Shown here: positions 25,849 through 36,800 of the stretch, in pieces
Position numbering within the stretch: the first letter of the stretch is position 1
How the letters are laid out: the number at the start of each line of letters is the position of its first letter
Source: a virus
Length of the DNA: 52,490 bases
Virus record (IMG/VR): IMGVR_UViG_3300021091_000107
Span: 1 to 52,490 of that record
Reading direction: 5' to 3' (one strand)
Position numbers and translations under genes: made by a program
Notes under the pieces: model-generated
Told to the model about the DNA's origin: nothing
What the model saw: the letters and a program-made list of their open reading frames with translations, nothing else
The model's database searches: none

Positions 25849-28800
25849 AAATGTAGCTAAGACCGATACTCTGGAAATTCAGAGACAAAAGATAAATCAG
25901 ATAGCATCTGATTTATTTACGGTTCAAACTTCCGTAGGTGAAGGAGCATTTAGTATGAGTGATGGAACTGTTCAGCAGCCATCACTATTTTTTACTAATG
26001 CTACTGATGTTGGTGTTTTTAGGGGTTCTAGTGGAAAACAGTTATTTATTGCAGCTGAAGGTAGTGCAATTGCCAAGTTTGACAAAAATAATTTAACATC
26101 TTTAAAAGATTTTAAAACTTTAATCTCTGCTGTTCCAAACGGAGCTAATGGAATCACTATTACAAATCCAGGATCTCAATACAGTTCAGGAACTTTTTCT
26201 TCTGTTCCTTTAACTGGTGGTTCTGGAACTGGAATAAAAGCTTCTCTTATTGTAAGAGCTATAACTGGAAATATTACAAATGGTGGTAGTGGATATGTTG
26301 GCGGATCTTACGTTAGCGTTCCCCTAACAGGTGGATCTGGAACTGGAGCTACTGCAGACATTACAGTTTCTCCTTTTTCTGGTTCTATTCAAACTGGTGG
26401 ATCTGGTGGAAATATTGGCGGTAATGCTTCTCAAATATTCACTAACGTATCTTTGACTGGTGGATCTGGATCTGGAATGAGAGCCGATATTACTGTCACT
26501 ACAGCAGGTCAAATCGTAGCTGTTACTGCTGTTAATATTGTCAATCAAGGATCTGGTTATCAAACTGGAGATGTTTTAACAGCACTTTCTAATACAATTG
26601 GTGGTGTTACAGGATTTCAATATGTTATTAATGGTGTTGGAAACGTCACCCAAGTTCAAATATTATTAGCAAATACTGGATATCAAGTAGGAAACGTTTT
26701 ATCAGCTAGCAATACAAATCTTGGTGGTTCTGGATCTGGGTTTCAATTCACTGTAACTGGTGTTGGATCAGTAATTGATGCTTCAGTTACCGATGGTGGT
26801 GATGGATATATCATAGGAGATCAACTTTCTGTAAATGCAGTAGAACTTACACCCGCAGAAACTTGGTATGTAAGAATGTGGATGACACAATTATTTGTGT
26901 TTTCTGGAACATTACCAACAACAGGATTCAATGTAGGAGATACATTAACATATGCTGGCGAAGGAAGAACCGTTGTAAAAAAATGGTTAAATGCACAAAA
27001 TAGAGTAGAAGCAGTTGCTGTTAGAGCTGGCGCTGAAGACGGTAATACTATTGAGTTTTTTCCTGGGTTATCTGCAAGTGATGGAAATGGAAACAGTGCT
27101 ACTGTTGGATCATCTAGGTCAGAATTAAACTATTACTTCTCATCAAACCAAAATGGTCCTTTTGAAAACATAAAAGATTTCACTTTCCAAAAAAACAAAC
27201 GTTATATATTCAACCAAACACATCCTTCGAATAATACTCACCCAATACGATTTAGCACAACTGCTGATGGTATTCATACCGTATTGAGTGGGCAAGGAGC
27301 GCAAAGAGATTTTGGTGATTTATATGAAGGAAGTGAAGTAAATTATGAATACACTCCTTTTGATGTTTCCATAATTCCAAATGACAACACCCCAACAACT
27401 TTATATTATTATTGTGGTAATGGATTTGGAGATCCAGAAAATCAACACATTAATGAGGGTGGTTTTGACGGCAGAGAAGGAAAAATTACTATTAGTGGAA
27501 CAGCGACAGTATCTGGTAGTGGATTGACGATCACTATTGGTGCAGTTAACACTGCTTCCAATATTATTCTTAAGAAGAACGGAGAATCTACATTAGGTGC
27601 TACAACAGCTTCGTCATTAACATTGACTGGTGAATTATCAGTTGGTTCTGCAACTACGTTGATTGGTAATTTAAATATAGGATATAATAAATTTAGCGTT
27701 GCATCATCGAGTGGAAATACAAGTATTGCTGGTTCATTAACTGTACAAGGCAGTCTTTCCTTCTTGGCAGATGCTGCTTTTGGTGGAACATTATATGTAG
27801 ATTCCACCAATAATAGAGTTTCAATAAATCTAGATCCTAATGTAAATCCATTGACTTATGATTTTGAAGTTAGTGGAGAAGCTAAAGTAAATGATAATGT
27901 TAGATTAGCGACCGATTCTTCTGCTTTTGTTAGAATAGGTAGTGGATTAACTGGAACTGATAAACTTCAAGTCAGTGGGAATATATTATGTTCTGATGGA
28001 AAATATCTTGCTCCACCAACTTCAGATGTTTTAAATCCTGTTTATACTTTTTCAGGAAATACCAGAGTAGGATTATTATTAAATAATACTAATAATAGTA
28101 TGTCTGTAACTGGATTGAGTGGTGAAATACTCAACCTCCAAAAAAATCTCATCACAACATATAGAAAAATAAACTGTGATTATGTTACCGTAAATAGTTC
28201 AAAAATTACGATACCTGGATCTGGTTACGCTGCTGGAAGTTACGGTGGTGTATTAGCCTCTGGCGGAACTGGTTCTGGATTAGTAGCAAATCTTATTGTT
28301 TCATTTTATTTACCTCTGGGAGAAATTAATACCGTAGGAAATGTATCTGCTGCCGATTCAACAAGAGTAGCGGGTACATATAATATTACTTCTGCCAACT
28401 ATACAACAAATGGTTCTGGAACTGGTGCAACTTTCCAAATAGTTGTTGATGGAAGTGGAGCATGTGTAGTAACTGTTACCAATGGGGGAGAGGGATACAC
28501 GGTAGGAGATACCATCACCGTAAGTGGATCTATTTTATCTCCTGGTGCATTAACTCCTGCGTCTAATCTAACTTTTATTGCTGCAGGATTTACGTCTGAT
28601 CAAGGAAGTGGATATACAGATGGAACATATACATCTGTTCCTTTAACTGGAGGATCTGGAACAGGTGCAATAGCCGAAATAGTAATTTCTGCTGGATCTG
28701 TAACTAGTATTGTTGTTACAGAGAATGGAATAAATTATGCAATCAACGATACATTATCTTTCAATCACACTTCTTTAATACCACCCCTTGGTGGAACATC

Positions 28801-30250
28801 AGTAGCACCATCAGTAGCAGCATCATTAAAAATAAGGTATCTCGGAACATTATCTAAAGTAACTATTGTTGATTTTGGAGAAGGTTATAAACAAAATGAT
28901 ATTTTAGAGTTTCCTTCTATTGGTGGAACTCAAGCTGTCACTGCAAAATATACTATATTATCAACATCATCAACTACAAATGTAGAAATTAATAATTCAG
29001 ATGGTAGTATTTTAGCGAAATCATTAAGAACTACTGGATCTGGTATTTTAATAGATAATAACCTTTCAATAGATAGCAATATCATTTCATCTACTCAAAA
29101 TGAAGATATTTTTGTTGCTCCAGGATCTTCATCTAAATTGCTATCTGTTTCTGGAACTGGTGGTATCAAACTTCCTGTAGGTAACTCTACTAATAGACCA
29201 TCAGCAGCAACAGCAGGTATTATTCGTTATAATACCCAAACATCTCAATATGAAGGATCAAATGGAATAAACTTCATTTCCCTTGGCGGTGTTAGGGATG
29301 TTGATGGTAACACTTTCATTATTGCCGAAGAAACCGTAGGAGAAAATGATAATACTCTATACTTCTTCAATGATGGTTACAATTCTGCTAGATTCAAAAG
29401 AACAGAAGTTGAACTAGTTACGGCAAATAAAATATCAGTTAGAGATACTGATGGTAAACTGTTGTGGAAACCAACTACCGCATTTAGTTTAAATGCTTTT
29501 GTTTATTATGAAGATAACATTTATCAAGTAACAACCGCAGGAACTACAGGAACTATAGCGCCAACACATACTTCTGGTTCTGACTCAAATGGAAGTGCAA
29601 CTCTAACTTATGTAAGTGATAGTTATGGAAGTTTAGAAATCAGGGGAGATGAGATTAAGTTAGGAACAAGAGTAAATATTGACAATAAGTTAGATATTTA
29701 CGCCTATAATACAAATAATCTAATATTTGAATCTGCTTTAAATATTGCCAAGATTGCATTTGGTAATAACCTAGGAGTTCCAGATACCTTAGTTTCTTTT
29801 AATTCAACGAATGCAGCGGTACAAATCAACAGAAATTTTGATACATCAAATCCAGAAGATAATATTTCATTAGTTGACAAAACTCTCAAGTTTCTTGAGT
29901 TGACTGATGTTCGTTATGAAACAACATCTGTTGGATTAGTCAAAGGTGCTTCTAATATTGCTACTTCAACAGTATATAATCCAACTGTTCATAGTTCAGC
30001 AAAAATCATTGTTACTGCACATAACTTAACTACAGATGATAAACAAATGATTGAATACAATGTAGTTCATAAAAATACCGATATCTTTGCTGTTCAATAT
30101 GGCAATACTGTGACAAATGGAGATTTATTCGTTGGATCTTTTGACTTTGATGGATCTAATAACATTCGTTTTACTGCAACATTAGCATCTAGTGTTGCAA
30201 CTGGTAATAATGTAAAAGTGGTTGTAACCAAAACTCAAATTAAAAAGTAA
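25835..30250 (+). CDS. Tail fibre-like virion protein with beta repeats
   Basis: The 1471-residue product has an N-terminal domain typical of cyanophage virion proteins ([15 protein letters not shown] near residues 10-24). Repeats of the form G-S-G-Y[16 protein letters not shown] follow near 112-225 and again near 794-955. A segment near 431-553 resembles a cupredoxin-like beta sandwich. Residues near 1215-1260 carry a [10 protein letters not shown] ... P-T-H-T-S-G module also found in the 2769-residue protein. The C-terminal part is beta-rich without a recognised chaperone domain. It is probably a fibre or tail decoration; the exact T4 counterpart is unclear. Confidence 0.75.
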   Translation: MAILRNVAKTDTLEIQRQKINQIASDLFTVQTSVGEGAFSMSDGTVQQPSLFFTNATDVGVFRGSSGKQLFIAAEGSAIAKFDKNNLTSLKDFKTLISAVPNGANGITITNPGSQYSSGTFSSVPLTGGSGTGIKASLIVRAITGNITNGGSGYVGGSYVSVPLTGGSGTGATADITVSPFSGSIQTGGSGGNIGGNASQIFTNVSLTGGSGSGMRADITVTTAGQIVAVTAVNIVNQGSGYQTGDVLTALSNTIGGVTGFQYVINGVGNVTQVQILLANTGYQVGNVLSASNTNLGGSGSGFQFTVTGVGSVIDASVTDGGDGYIIGDQLSVNAVELTPAETWYVRMWMTQLFVFSGTLPTTGFNVGDTLTYAGEGRTVVKKWLNAQNRVEAVAVRAGAEDGNTIEFFPGLSASDGNGNSATVGSSRSELNYYFSSNQNGPFENIKDFTFQKNKRYIFNQTHPSNNTHPIRFSTTADGIHTVLSGQGAQRDFGDLYEGSEVNYEYTPFDVSIIPNDNTPTTLYYYCGNGFGDPENQHINEGGFDGREGKITISGTATVSGSGLTITIGAVNTASNIILKKNGESTLGATTASSLTLTGELSVGSATTLIGNLNIGYNKFSVASSSGNTSIAGSLTVQGSLSFLADAAFGGTLYVDSTNNRVSINLDPNVNPLTYDFEVSGEAKVNDNVRLATDSSAFVRIGSGLTGTDKLQVSGNILCSDGKYLAPPTSDVLNPVYTFSGNTRVGLLLNNTNNSMSVTGLSGEILNLQKNLITTYRKINCDYVTVNSSKITIPGSGYAAGSYGGVLASGGTGSGLVANLIVSFYLPLGEINTVGNVSAADSTRVAGTYNITSANYTTNGSGTGATFQIVVDGSGACVVTVTNGGEGYTVGDTITVSGSILSPGALTPASNLTFIAAGFTSDQGSGYTDGTYTSVPLTGGSGTGAIAEIVISAGSVTSIVVTENGINYAINDTLSFNHTSLIPPLGGTSVAPSVAASLKIRYLGTLSKVTIVDFGEGYKQNDILEFPSIGGTQAVTAKYTILSTSSTTNVEINNSDGSILAKSLRTTGSGILIDNNLSIDSNIISSTQNEDIFVAPGSSSKLLSVSGTGGIKLPVGNSTNRPSAATAGIIRYNTQTSQYEGSNGINFISLGGVRDVDGNTFIIAEETVGENDNTLYFFNDGYNSARFKRTEVELVTANKISVRDTDGKLLWKPTTAFSLNAFVYYEDNIYQVTTAGTTGTIAPTHTSGSDSNGSATLTYVSDSYGSLEIRGDEIKLGTRVNIDNKLDIYAYNTNNLIFESALNIAKIAFGNNLGVPDTLVSFNSTNAAVQINRNFDTSNPEDNISLVDKTLKFLELTDVRYETTSVGLVKGASNIATSTVYNPTVHSSAKIIVTAHNLTTDDKQMIEYNVVHKNTDIFAVQYGNTVTNGDLFVGSFDFDGSNNIRFTATLASSVATGNNVKVVVTKTQIKK
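26164..26500 (+). repeat. Glycine-rich coding repeats, first block
   Basis: Three imperfect units encode variants of [11 protein letters not shown]. Their DNA shares near-identical cores such as GGTGGATCTGGAACTGG at about 26331 and close relatives near 26216 and 26459. They are protein repeats in phase, not a CRISPR array. Confidence 0.7.
28216..28689 (+). repeat. Glycine-rich coding repeats, second block
   Basis: Two further units of the same type (G-S-G-Y-A-A-G-S-Y and G-S-G-Y-T-D-G-T-Y, each followed by a Gly/Ser/Thr turn) lie about 2 kb downstream in the same gene. A related unit is in the 2769-residue gene near 36610-36690. Confidence 0.6.
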
Positions 30251-30256
30251 TACGCC

Positions 30257-30766
30257 ATGGCAACTACTATAAAAACTTTCAATTCTGAGGGTGGTTTTGG
30301 TATCAACCAGACTACTCTTATTACTGATGATTTAGATGTTCAAAATGTAAATACATTTACATTAAAAAATTCAAATTATAGTGATGCTACAAAAAAAGAT
30401 TACATATTGAAAGGATTAAATACTACAGTATTGACATTAGATGGAACTCTTCCAATAACATTAACTTCTGGAACTGTTAATTTTGTTACTGGATATATTC
30501 TTGCGGTAAACGGAGACGGAACTGGATTATATTCTGTTAAAATAGAATCGACGGTTTCATGTAGTGACTCTGGATCTGTTTCTACTTTGTCTGAATTAAC
30601 TACTATTATTAAAGATTCTATTCCATCAGGGCAAACGTGGACAGTAGAAACTTATACATCAGGTCAGTCTCATCAGTTTAGCTATTCTACTGTTAGAGGT
30701 GGAACCACTAATGTTATCAAATGGATAGCAAATGTTCAGATAGTCTCAGTTATTTGGCAACAATAA
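30257..30766 (+). CDS. Virion-associated protein of unknown function (169 residues)
   Basis: The protein is beta-rich and Ser/Thr-rich, with no signal peptide. It begins M-A-T-T-I-K-T-F-N-S-E-G-G-F-G, a lead similar in style to cyanophage structural proteins, and has G-Q-T-W-T-V-E near residue 133. It sits six bases after the 1471-residue fibre-like gene and before the 2769-residue one, in the same direction, which points to a virion role. A small fibre adaptor or short decoration would fit but is not shown by a motif. Confidence 0.6.
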   Translation: MATTIKTFNSEGGFGINQTTLITDDLDVQNVNTFTLKNSNYSDATKKDYILKGLNTTVLTLDGTLPITLTSGTVNFVTGYILAVNGDGTGLYSVKIESTVSCSDSGSVSTLSELTTIIKDSIPSGQTWTVETYTSGQSHQFSYSTVRGGTTNVIKWIANVQIVSVIWQQ

Positions 30767-30773
30767 CTAAATA
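30766..30773 (+). promoter_or_regulatory. Variant late promoter box
   Basis: ACTAAATA, a relaxed form of the late box that I recall from marine cyanophages, directly follows the stop codon of the previous gene. It lies in the 50-base gap before the 2769-residue tail gene. GGAG at 30801-30804 serves translation. Confidence 0.4.
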
Positions 30774-30816
30774 ATAAAGAATAATATAACAAAATCTGTT
30801 GGAGCACTAGATCAAG

Positions 30817-33800
30817 ATGAGTTTAGAATTTAATGCAGATAAGCAGATAATCAAATCTACAACTCCAAAAGTAGTTGGTCAAAATGATTTCACAATTCGA
30901 TCAGGATCTGGTTCCGACGAGAAAGAAGTTGTTCGAGTTCAATTAGACCCATCCACCAAGTTACCTCGTGTTGGTATTAATAGAACTGGTAGAAGAGTTG
31001 AAAAAATTGTTATTAATACTGGATTCAATGGATCTGGATATACGACTTCTCCTTCAGTAGTTTTAAGTGCTCCTCAACTATCTGGTGGTATTCAAGCATT
31101 AGCTTCTGCTGTAACTTCATCTGGTTCAGTTGTTGCTATTATTATCGATAATCCTGGCGATGGATATACTTCTGCGCCTACAGTAACCATATCAGGGGGA
31201 GGCGGAAATGGTGCAGCTGCAACTGCAGTTCTAGATACAGTTGATTATGAATTAGATGTTAATGGTGCTATTAGAACATCTACTTCAATTATTTCTGATA
31301 CTGCTCGTATCCTCAACTTGGATATCGACAACTTTGTTACTGCTGATGCTAAGTTTCGTGCTCCTGGATTAAAAACATATTCAAATAATACTGGGACTCT
31401 TTGGGTTCCAAATACTTCCGTATCTAAAGGAAGCACTAGATATTTCGGTAATAATATCTACGAAGCAACAGTAACGGGAATTACAGATTCAAATCCACCC
31501 ATACATATTGATGGGGAATCTGCAAACGGAACTGCTGCTTTTAGACACATTGGTTACAGAGTATCAAGTCCTCTCCTTAAATACTATAATGAGGATATGA
31601 AATATCCTCGTTCTGTAACACCACCTCTAGGAGATAGAACGGAAAAGATTGCTACTACTGAGTATGTTCTCAATCTCGCAACAAATGATGTTGGTGGACG
31701 TGTTTATGTTTCCCAACAGATTGGTAGTGACCTAAACGACGGTAGATCAGCAGTAAACCCAGTCAGATCAATCAAAAGAGCTTGCCAGATTGCTTCGCAA
31801 ACGGTTAACGTAAAAGAAACTGTTGTTGTTTCTGGTGGTGATTATGTAGAAGATAACCCCATTTCTATTCCACCAGATTGTTCGATTGTTGGTGATAACT
31901 TACGTTTAGTTATTGTAAGACCACAAAATCCCCGTAAACACATGTTTAAGTTTGGGGATAAGAACTATGTAACTGGTATTACGTTTAGAGATAAGATTGA
32001 TAGTAATGGAGATCCTATTGCAACATGGGATTATGCGATGGTGTTTGATGACAAACAACGCATTTGCTATGATGTAAACAGTGGTGGGGATTATGGAAGA
32101 AACTTTCCAGTTGGTCATCAAATCTTTGGTGTTCCAAAGATTCGTGTTACTTTCCAAACTAATACTGGATTGACTGCTCTTGCAGTCAATGAATATGTGA
32201 CAGGTGTAAACACTGGAGCGGTTGGTAGAGTAAAGTCTGTTACATTTAATTCTGGTAATGTCACTGGAACTGTAGATGTTCAAGTAACTAGCGGTTCTTT
32301 CCAAACAGGTGAAACATTTACTTATCCTGGAGAAGGAGCATCTCCATGGACAGCAAATACTACGCTAGTTATAAATTCTTTAGTTTATTCTGGAAATAAT
32401 GTTTATTCAGTAACAACTGCAGGAACAACAGCGGCGCCAGCACCAACGCATACAACTGGAGCACAATCAAACGGAACAGCAACATTAACTTGGATTAGAA
32501 ATGTTTATTCATTTGTTGCTACTGATGTAAAATCAATCCGAGCAGAAGGCGAAGTTGTATCAAATAATAAAGATTTGGTATCTACCCTTCCCATCACTAG
32601 AATAGATGCTTCGCAACAAGCAAATCCAGATATTGATGGCATCATCATTTACACAAATCCCCTTACTGGAAGACAAAATACACATGATTTCAAAGAAAAT
32701 GAAGAAATTGAAATCAGTGGATTGCCTACTTCAGCGCCAGATCTTTCTTGGTTGAACGGAAAACAAAGAGTTTATAAAGTTCTTTATGATGCTGATGGAA
32801 GATCAAGAAGGTTTGTTATTCCTAAAAAATCTGCAAGTTTCGTTGATGTAAACTATCAACCATCTTTAGCGACGGTAAAAAAATATTCTTATTCTATTAC
32901 CCTTACTCTTCTCAACTCACCGAACAAGTTTTCAACAACACCATATGTTGCTCAAAGGTTCCAAGATGCTTGTAATCTAATCAGAAATAATATTGAGTTT
33001 ATTAAAGATGAAACGTATTTAAAAATCGCAGATGAGTTTAGTCCCAACTTCTCTGTATCATCAATCAAAGCAACAACTGGAACAGGAGCAGATGCTGGTT
33101 ATGTAGTTTTACAAGTTACTACATCTGGCAATCATGGTTTCTTTGTTAGTGATACCGTTACCATTTACAATAATGGATTGAATAATGCTATCAATGCTCA
33201 ATATACAGTAACTAATCGTGTAAGTGCTACAGTATTTGAAGTTAAATATTTTGGTAGTATTTCTACACTTGGATTAACATCTGATAACACGTATACCACT
33301 GGTTCAACCCCAGCACTATCAGCATCTGCTTACGTTCAAAGATCATTCGTCATTCCTAATGAAACAAAATGCCGTAGAGATATTGGGCATTTTGTCAATG
33401 CAATCATTATGGATCTTGAATATGGCGGAAACTATCATTGTGTTGAAGCTGCTGAGTATTACAGAACTGGTGGTCAAATAGGATTTGTTGGTAATGAAAT
33501 CGCAGAAACAGTAAGAGCATTTGAGATTGCTAGACAACTATGTATTCTCGCAATGCGTCGTTGGAGAACAGGAAACGGGCAACTATCAGATCCATTATAT
33601 ACACCACTTTATTCTTCTATTCCTAGATACTTTGATCCAACTATAACCCAAGATACTACATCTCCAGCTTGTGCTAATGTTAAGAGTGCTATCGATACAT
33701 TAGCATATGTTTTTGTCGAGGTTTTGTGCAACAACGCATCTAGTCAACAAGTAGAAGCTGGATATTTAATTCAAAGAAATGCTGATTTTATTGCTTCAGA

Positions 33801-36800
33801 AGCACTTGGGTTTGCAAAAAATACTTTTCCTACATTAGGATTATCTACTGATCAAGAAAGAAAGTGCAAAAGAGATATCCGTCTTGTTCTTTCTGGATTA
33901 TCTAGAGATCTTATTCTCGGTGGTAATGCTGGAATAGTTGTTGCTGCGGAATCATATTTTACTGGTACTGCTCTCACTGGTCTACCAGCAAATGAACTTG
34001 CTGCTACTAGATACGCTTTCGAGAAGGTAAGAGATCTTGCTATCCTCGCAATGAGAAACTGGAAGACAGGAACGAGTGGAACGGGACCAAACTATACACC
34101 AGTATACGAAACTACTATTCCTATTTTTATTGATCCAGCTGTCTTAGCTGATCCTACTACTCCTACGTGTGCTAGTATTAAGATTGCTATCGAAACAGAG
34201 ATGACTCTGCTTGATAATATTCTTGGTGGTACTATTCTTCCTGGAGCAACAACAAAAACATATGGAACTCTGTATTCTCCAACGATTACATATCCAGAAG
34301 GAGTTCTGTATGATGCAAACAACAAATATATTACCCCCAGAGCAACATGGGATGATTTACCATACATTGAAGCATCACCATATACACAAAACTCATCAGT
34401 TATTTCATTCTTAGGTGGTAATGGTGCGGAGGTTGATGGAAATAAAGTTGCCCAACCTAACTGCCCATTCCCAGGACTAGAACTAAATGGAACTGCATCT
34501 TATCCAAATCAGGGTAAGTCGATGGTTGCATCAGCATTTACTATTGTTTCTTTTGGTGGAACAGGATACAGAGTTATCAATGATGGATATGTTCAGTTGG
34601 TTTCTGTGTTCGTTATCTTCTGTGCCGATGGTGTATTCTGCGATAGTGGCGGATATGCTTCTGTCACGAACTCTGCTACCAACTTTGGTGTCTATGCTCT
34701 ACGAGCTAGAGGATTTAGAGAAGATCCATATGTCTTTGATATTGGAACGATTACAAATGTTACACAATCTGTAACAGGTAAAACAGTATTTACTGTTAGT
34801 GGATTAGGAAGAAGACCACTGGAGCATTATGTGGTTAAGATTGATGGTTATCAAAATACCAACACAGCAATCGAATATTTCGTAGATACTGTAACTGGCG
34901 TTACTGTTGGTCCACCTTTCACAGCAACACTGACACTAAACGATACTGCTAGTTTCACAAAAATAGCAACGAATACCGTAGTTGGTAACTCAATCGCAGA
35001 GTTTGCTGGCAAAACGATTAAACTACATAGACCTTCGATCGTTAACTCCTCATCACACACTTGGGAGTTTGCTGGATCTGGAACTAACTACAATGCTTTG
35101 CCAGAAAACGGCGGAACCAAAATCGAAGCATATGAACAGGTATCAGAAAACTATGGTCGTGTTTACACGTCAGGAACTGATGAACTTGGAGACTTCAAGG
35201 TAGGTTACTTTGCTCGCATTGAAAACAGAACTGGTGCTATCACCTTTACTGGAACTGTTACCATTTCCGAAGTTGAGTTCCTTAAACTAAAAGGTGGTGA
35301 CGTTGTTGTTACTGGTTTCGATGCTTCTCCAACATTAGGTGGTGCATTCTCAACGGACTCAAAACTACCAACACAAAAAGCGGTTAAGGATTATATCTCA
35401 AATAACCTAGGTCCATATCTAAACAAACCATACTCCACAAACGCTGTTCCTAGGGCGCTTGTAGAACTCACAGACAGCGGTAAGATCTCTATTGACCAAA
35501 TCCCTGCCCTAAGACCATTTAACGTCTTCACGGTGGCAAATCAAGCGGCAAGACTGGCATTAGAAGGAGCTCTTGCTGGAGACATTGCTATCCAAACAGA
35601 TAGCACACAATCTTTTATTCTTAATAACGATTTAACTAGTTTGTATCTTGGATTTGCTGTAAATACAAGTTTAGAGTTTACGATAGGAAATATTTTCACT
35701 GGTTCTGTTACAGGTGGTCAGATTCAGGCAACAGAATATAGACAAGGTGTTGTTTATAAGTTAAACATTACAAATGCTGGATCTGGATATACTGTTGCTC
35801 CCACAGTTACAATCAGTGGTGGTAATCCTCAGGGAGGAGCAGTTTCAGCAACTGCTGTTGCTACTATTGCAAATGGTCAGATAGTAACACTAACCGTTAC
35901 AGAAAACAATGGTTTCATAGGAGGAAAAGGTTATACAACTGCACCCACAGTAACGATTTCTGGTCCAGGTGGTGCTGGTGTTACTGCTACAGGAGCTGCA
36001 TTATTAGAAAGCAGATTATACGGAACAATCGTCAATAACCAAAAAATTGAAGATACTGATACTATTACTTCCAGCAATAGTCCTACAGGAACTGTAGTTG
36101 ATATCAGTAGAGTAGTGAACACATCTTCATCATTATCAACTAACTGGGTATCACTATCAGCTACTCAGATTTCTGCAGATGCTATTACATCTGGTATTGT
36201 TTCGACATCTCGTCTGGCAAGTAACTCAGCAGAAGCAAACTCATTTACTTTCTTGAGAGGTGACCAAGCATATGCTCCTGTTGTTCAATCTATCAAGGGT
36301 TCAGAAACAAGATATTTTGCTAAGTTAACTCAAGCAGTATCTGCAGGTTCTAGTACATTTGTGTTTGCAACAAATGCAAGCATATTAAGAGGTCATGGGA
36401 TTGTTTCAATCACAGGTATTGCTGCTAACACTACTGTAACTAATGTTCTTACTGCTAGTGGTTCTACTACCGTAACATTAAACAACCCAGTAACGGCAAA
36501 CATTGCAACCAGTACTGTTATTGAGTTTATTAGACCACCATCTCCTCTGATTTTAGATACTGCTTATACTATTGGTAGTTTTGTTGACAGTGTAGTTATT
36601 GTATCAGGAGGAACTGGATTTACTAACGGAATATATTATGATGTTACTTTAACGGGTGGTACTGGAACTGGATTAAAAGCAAATATTACAGTTACTGGTA
36701 ATACAATAACTTCAGTAGTAGTTACAAATGGAGGTATCAACTACACAGGTGATTATAATATCACTTCAAACCCAGTTGGTATTGGATCGGGTTCAGGTTT

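Noticed and set aside
27442-27810. 122-codon reverse-strand frame
   Set aside because: It lies opposite the fibre-like gene repeats, and its Val/Pro/Leu bias is typical of a complement frame.
26164-28689. Possible CRISPR-like array from repeated GGTGGATCTGG cores
   Set aside because: The repeats are in frame, vary in length, encode protein repeats and lack uniform spacers.
31906-32304. 132-codon reverse-strand frame
   Set aside because: It is antisense to the beta-helix-like part of the giant fibre; nothing indicates an antisense gene.
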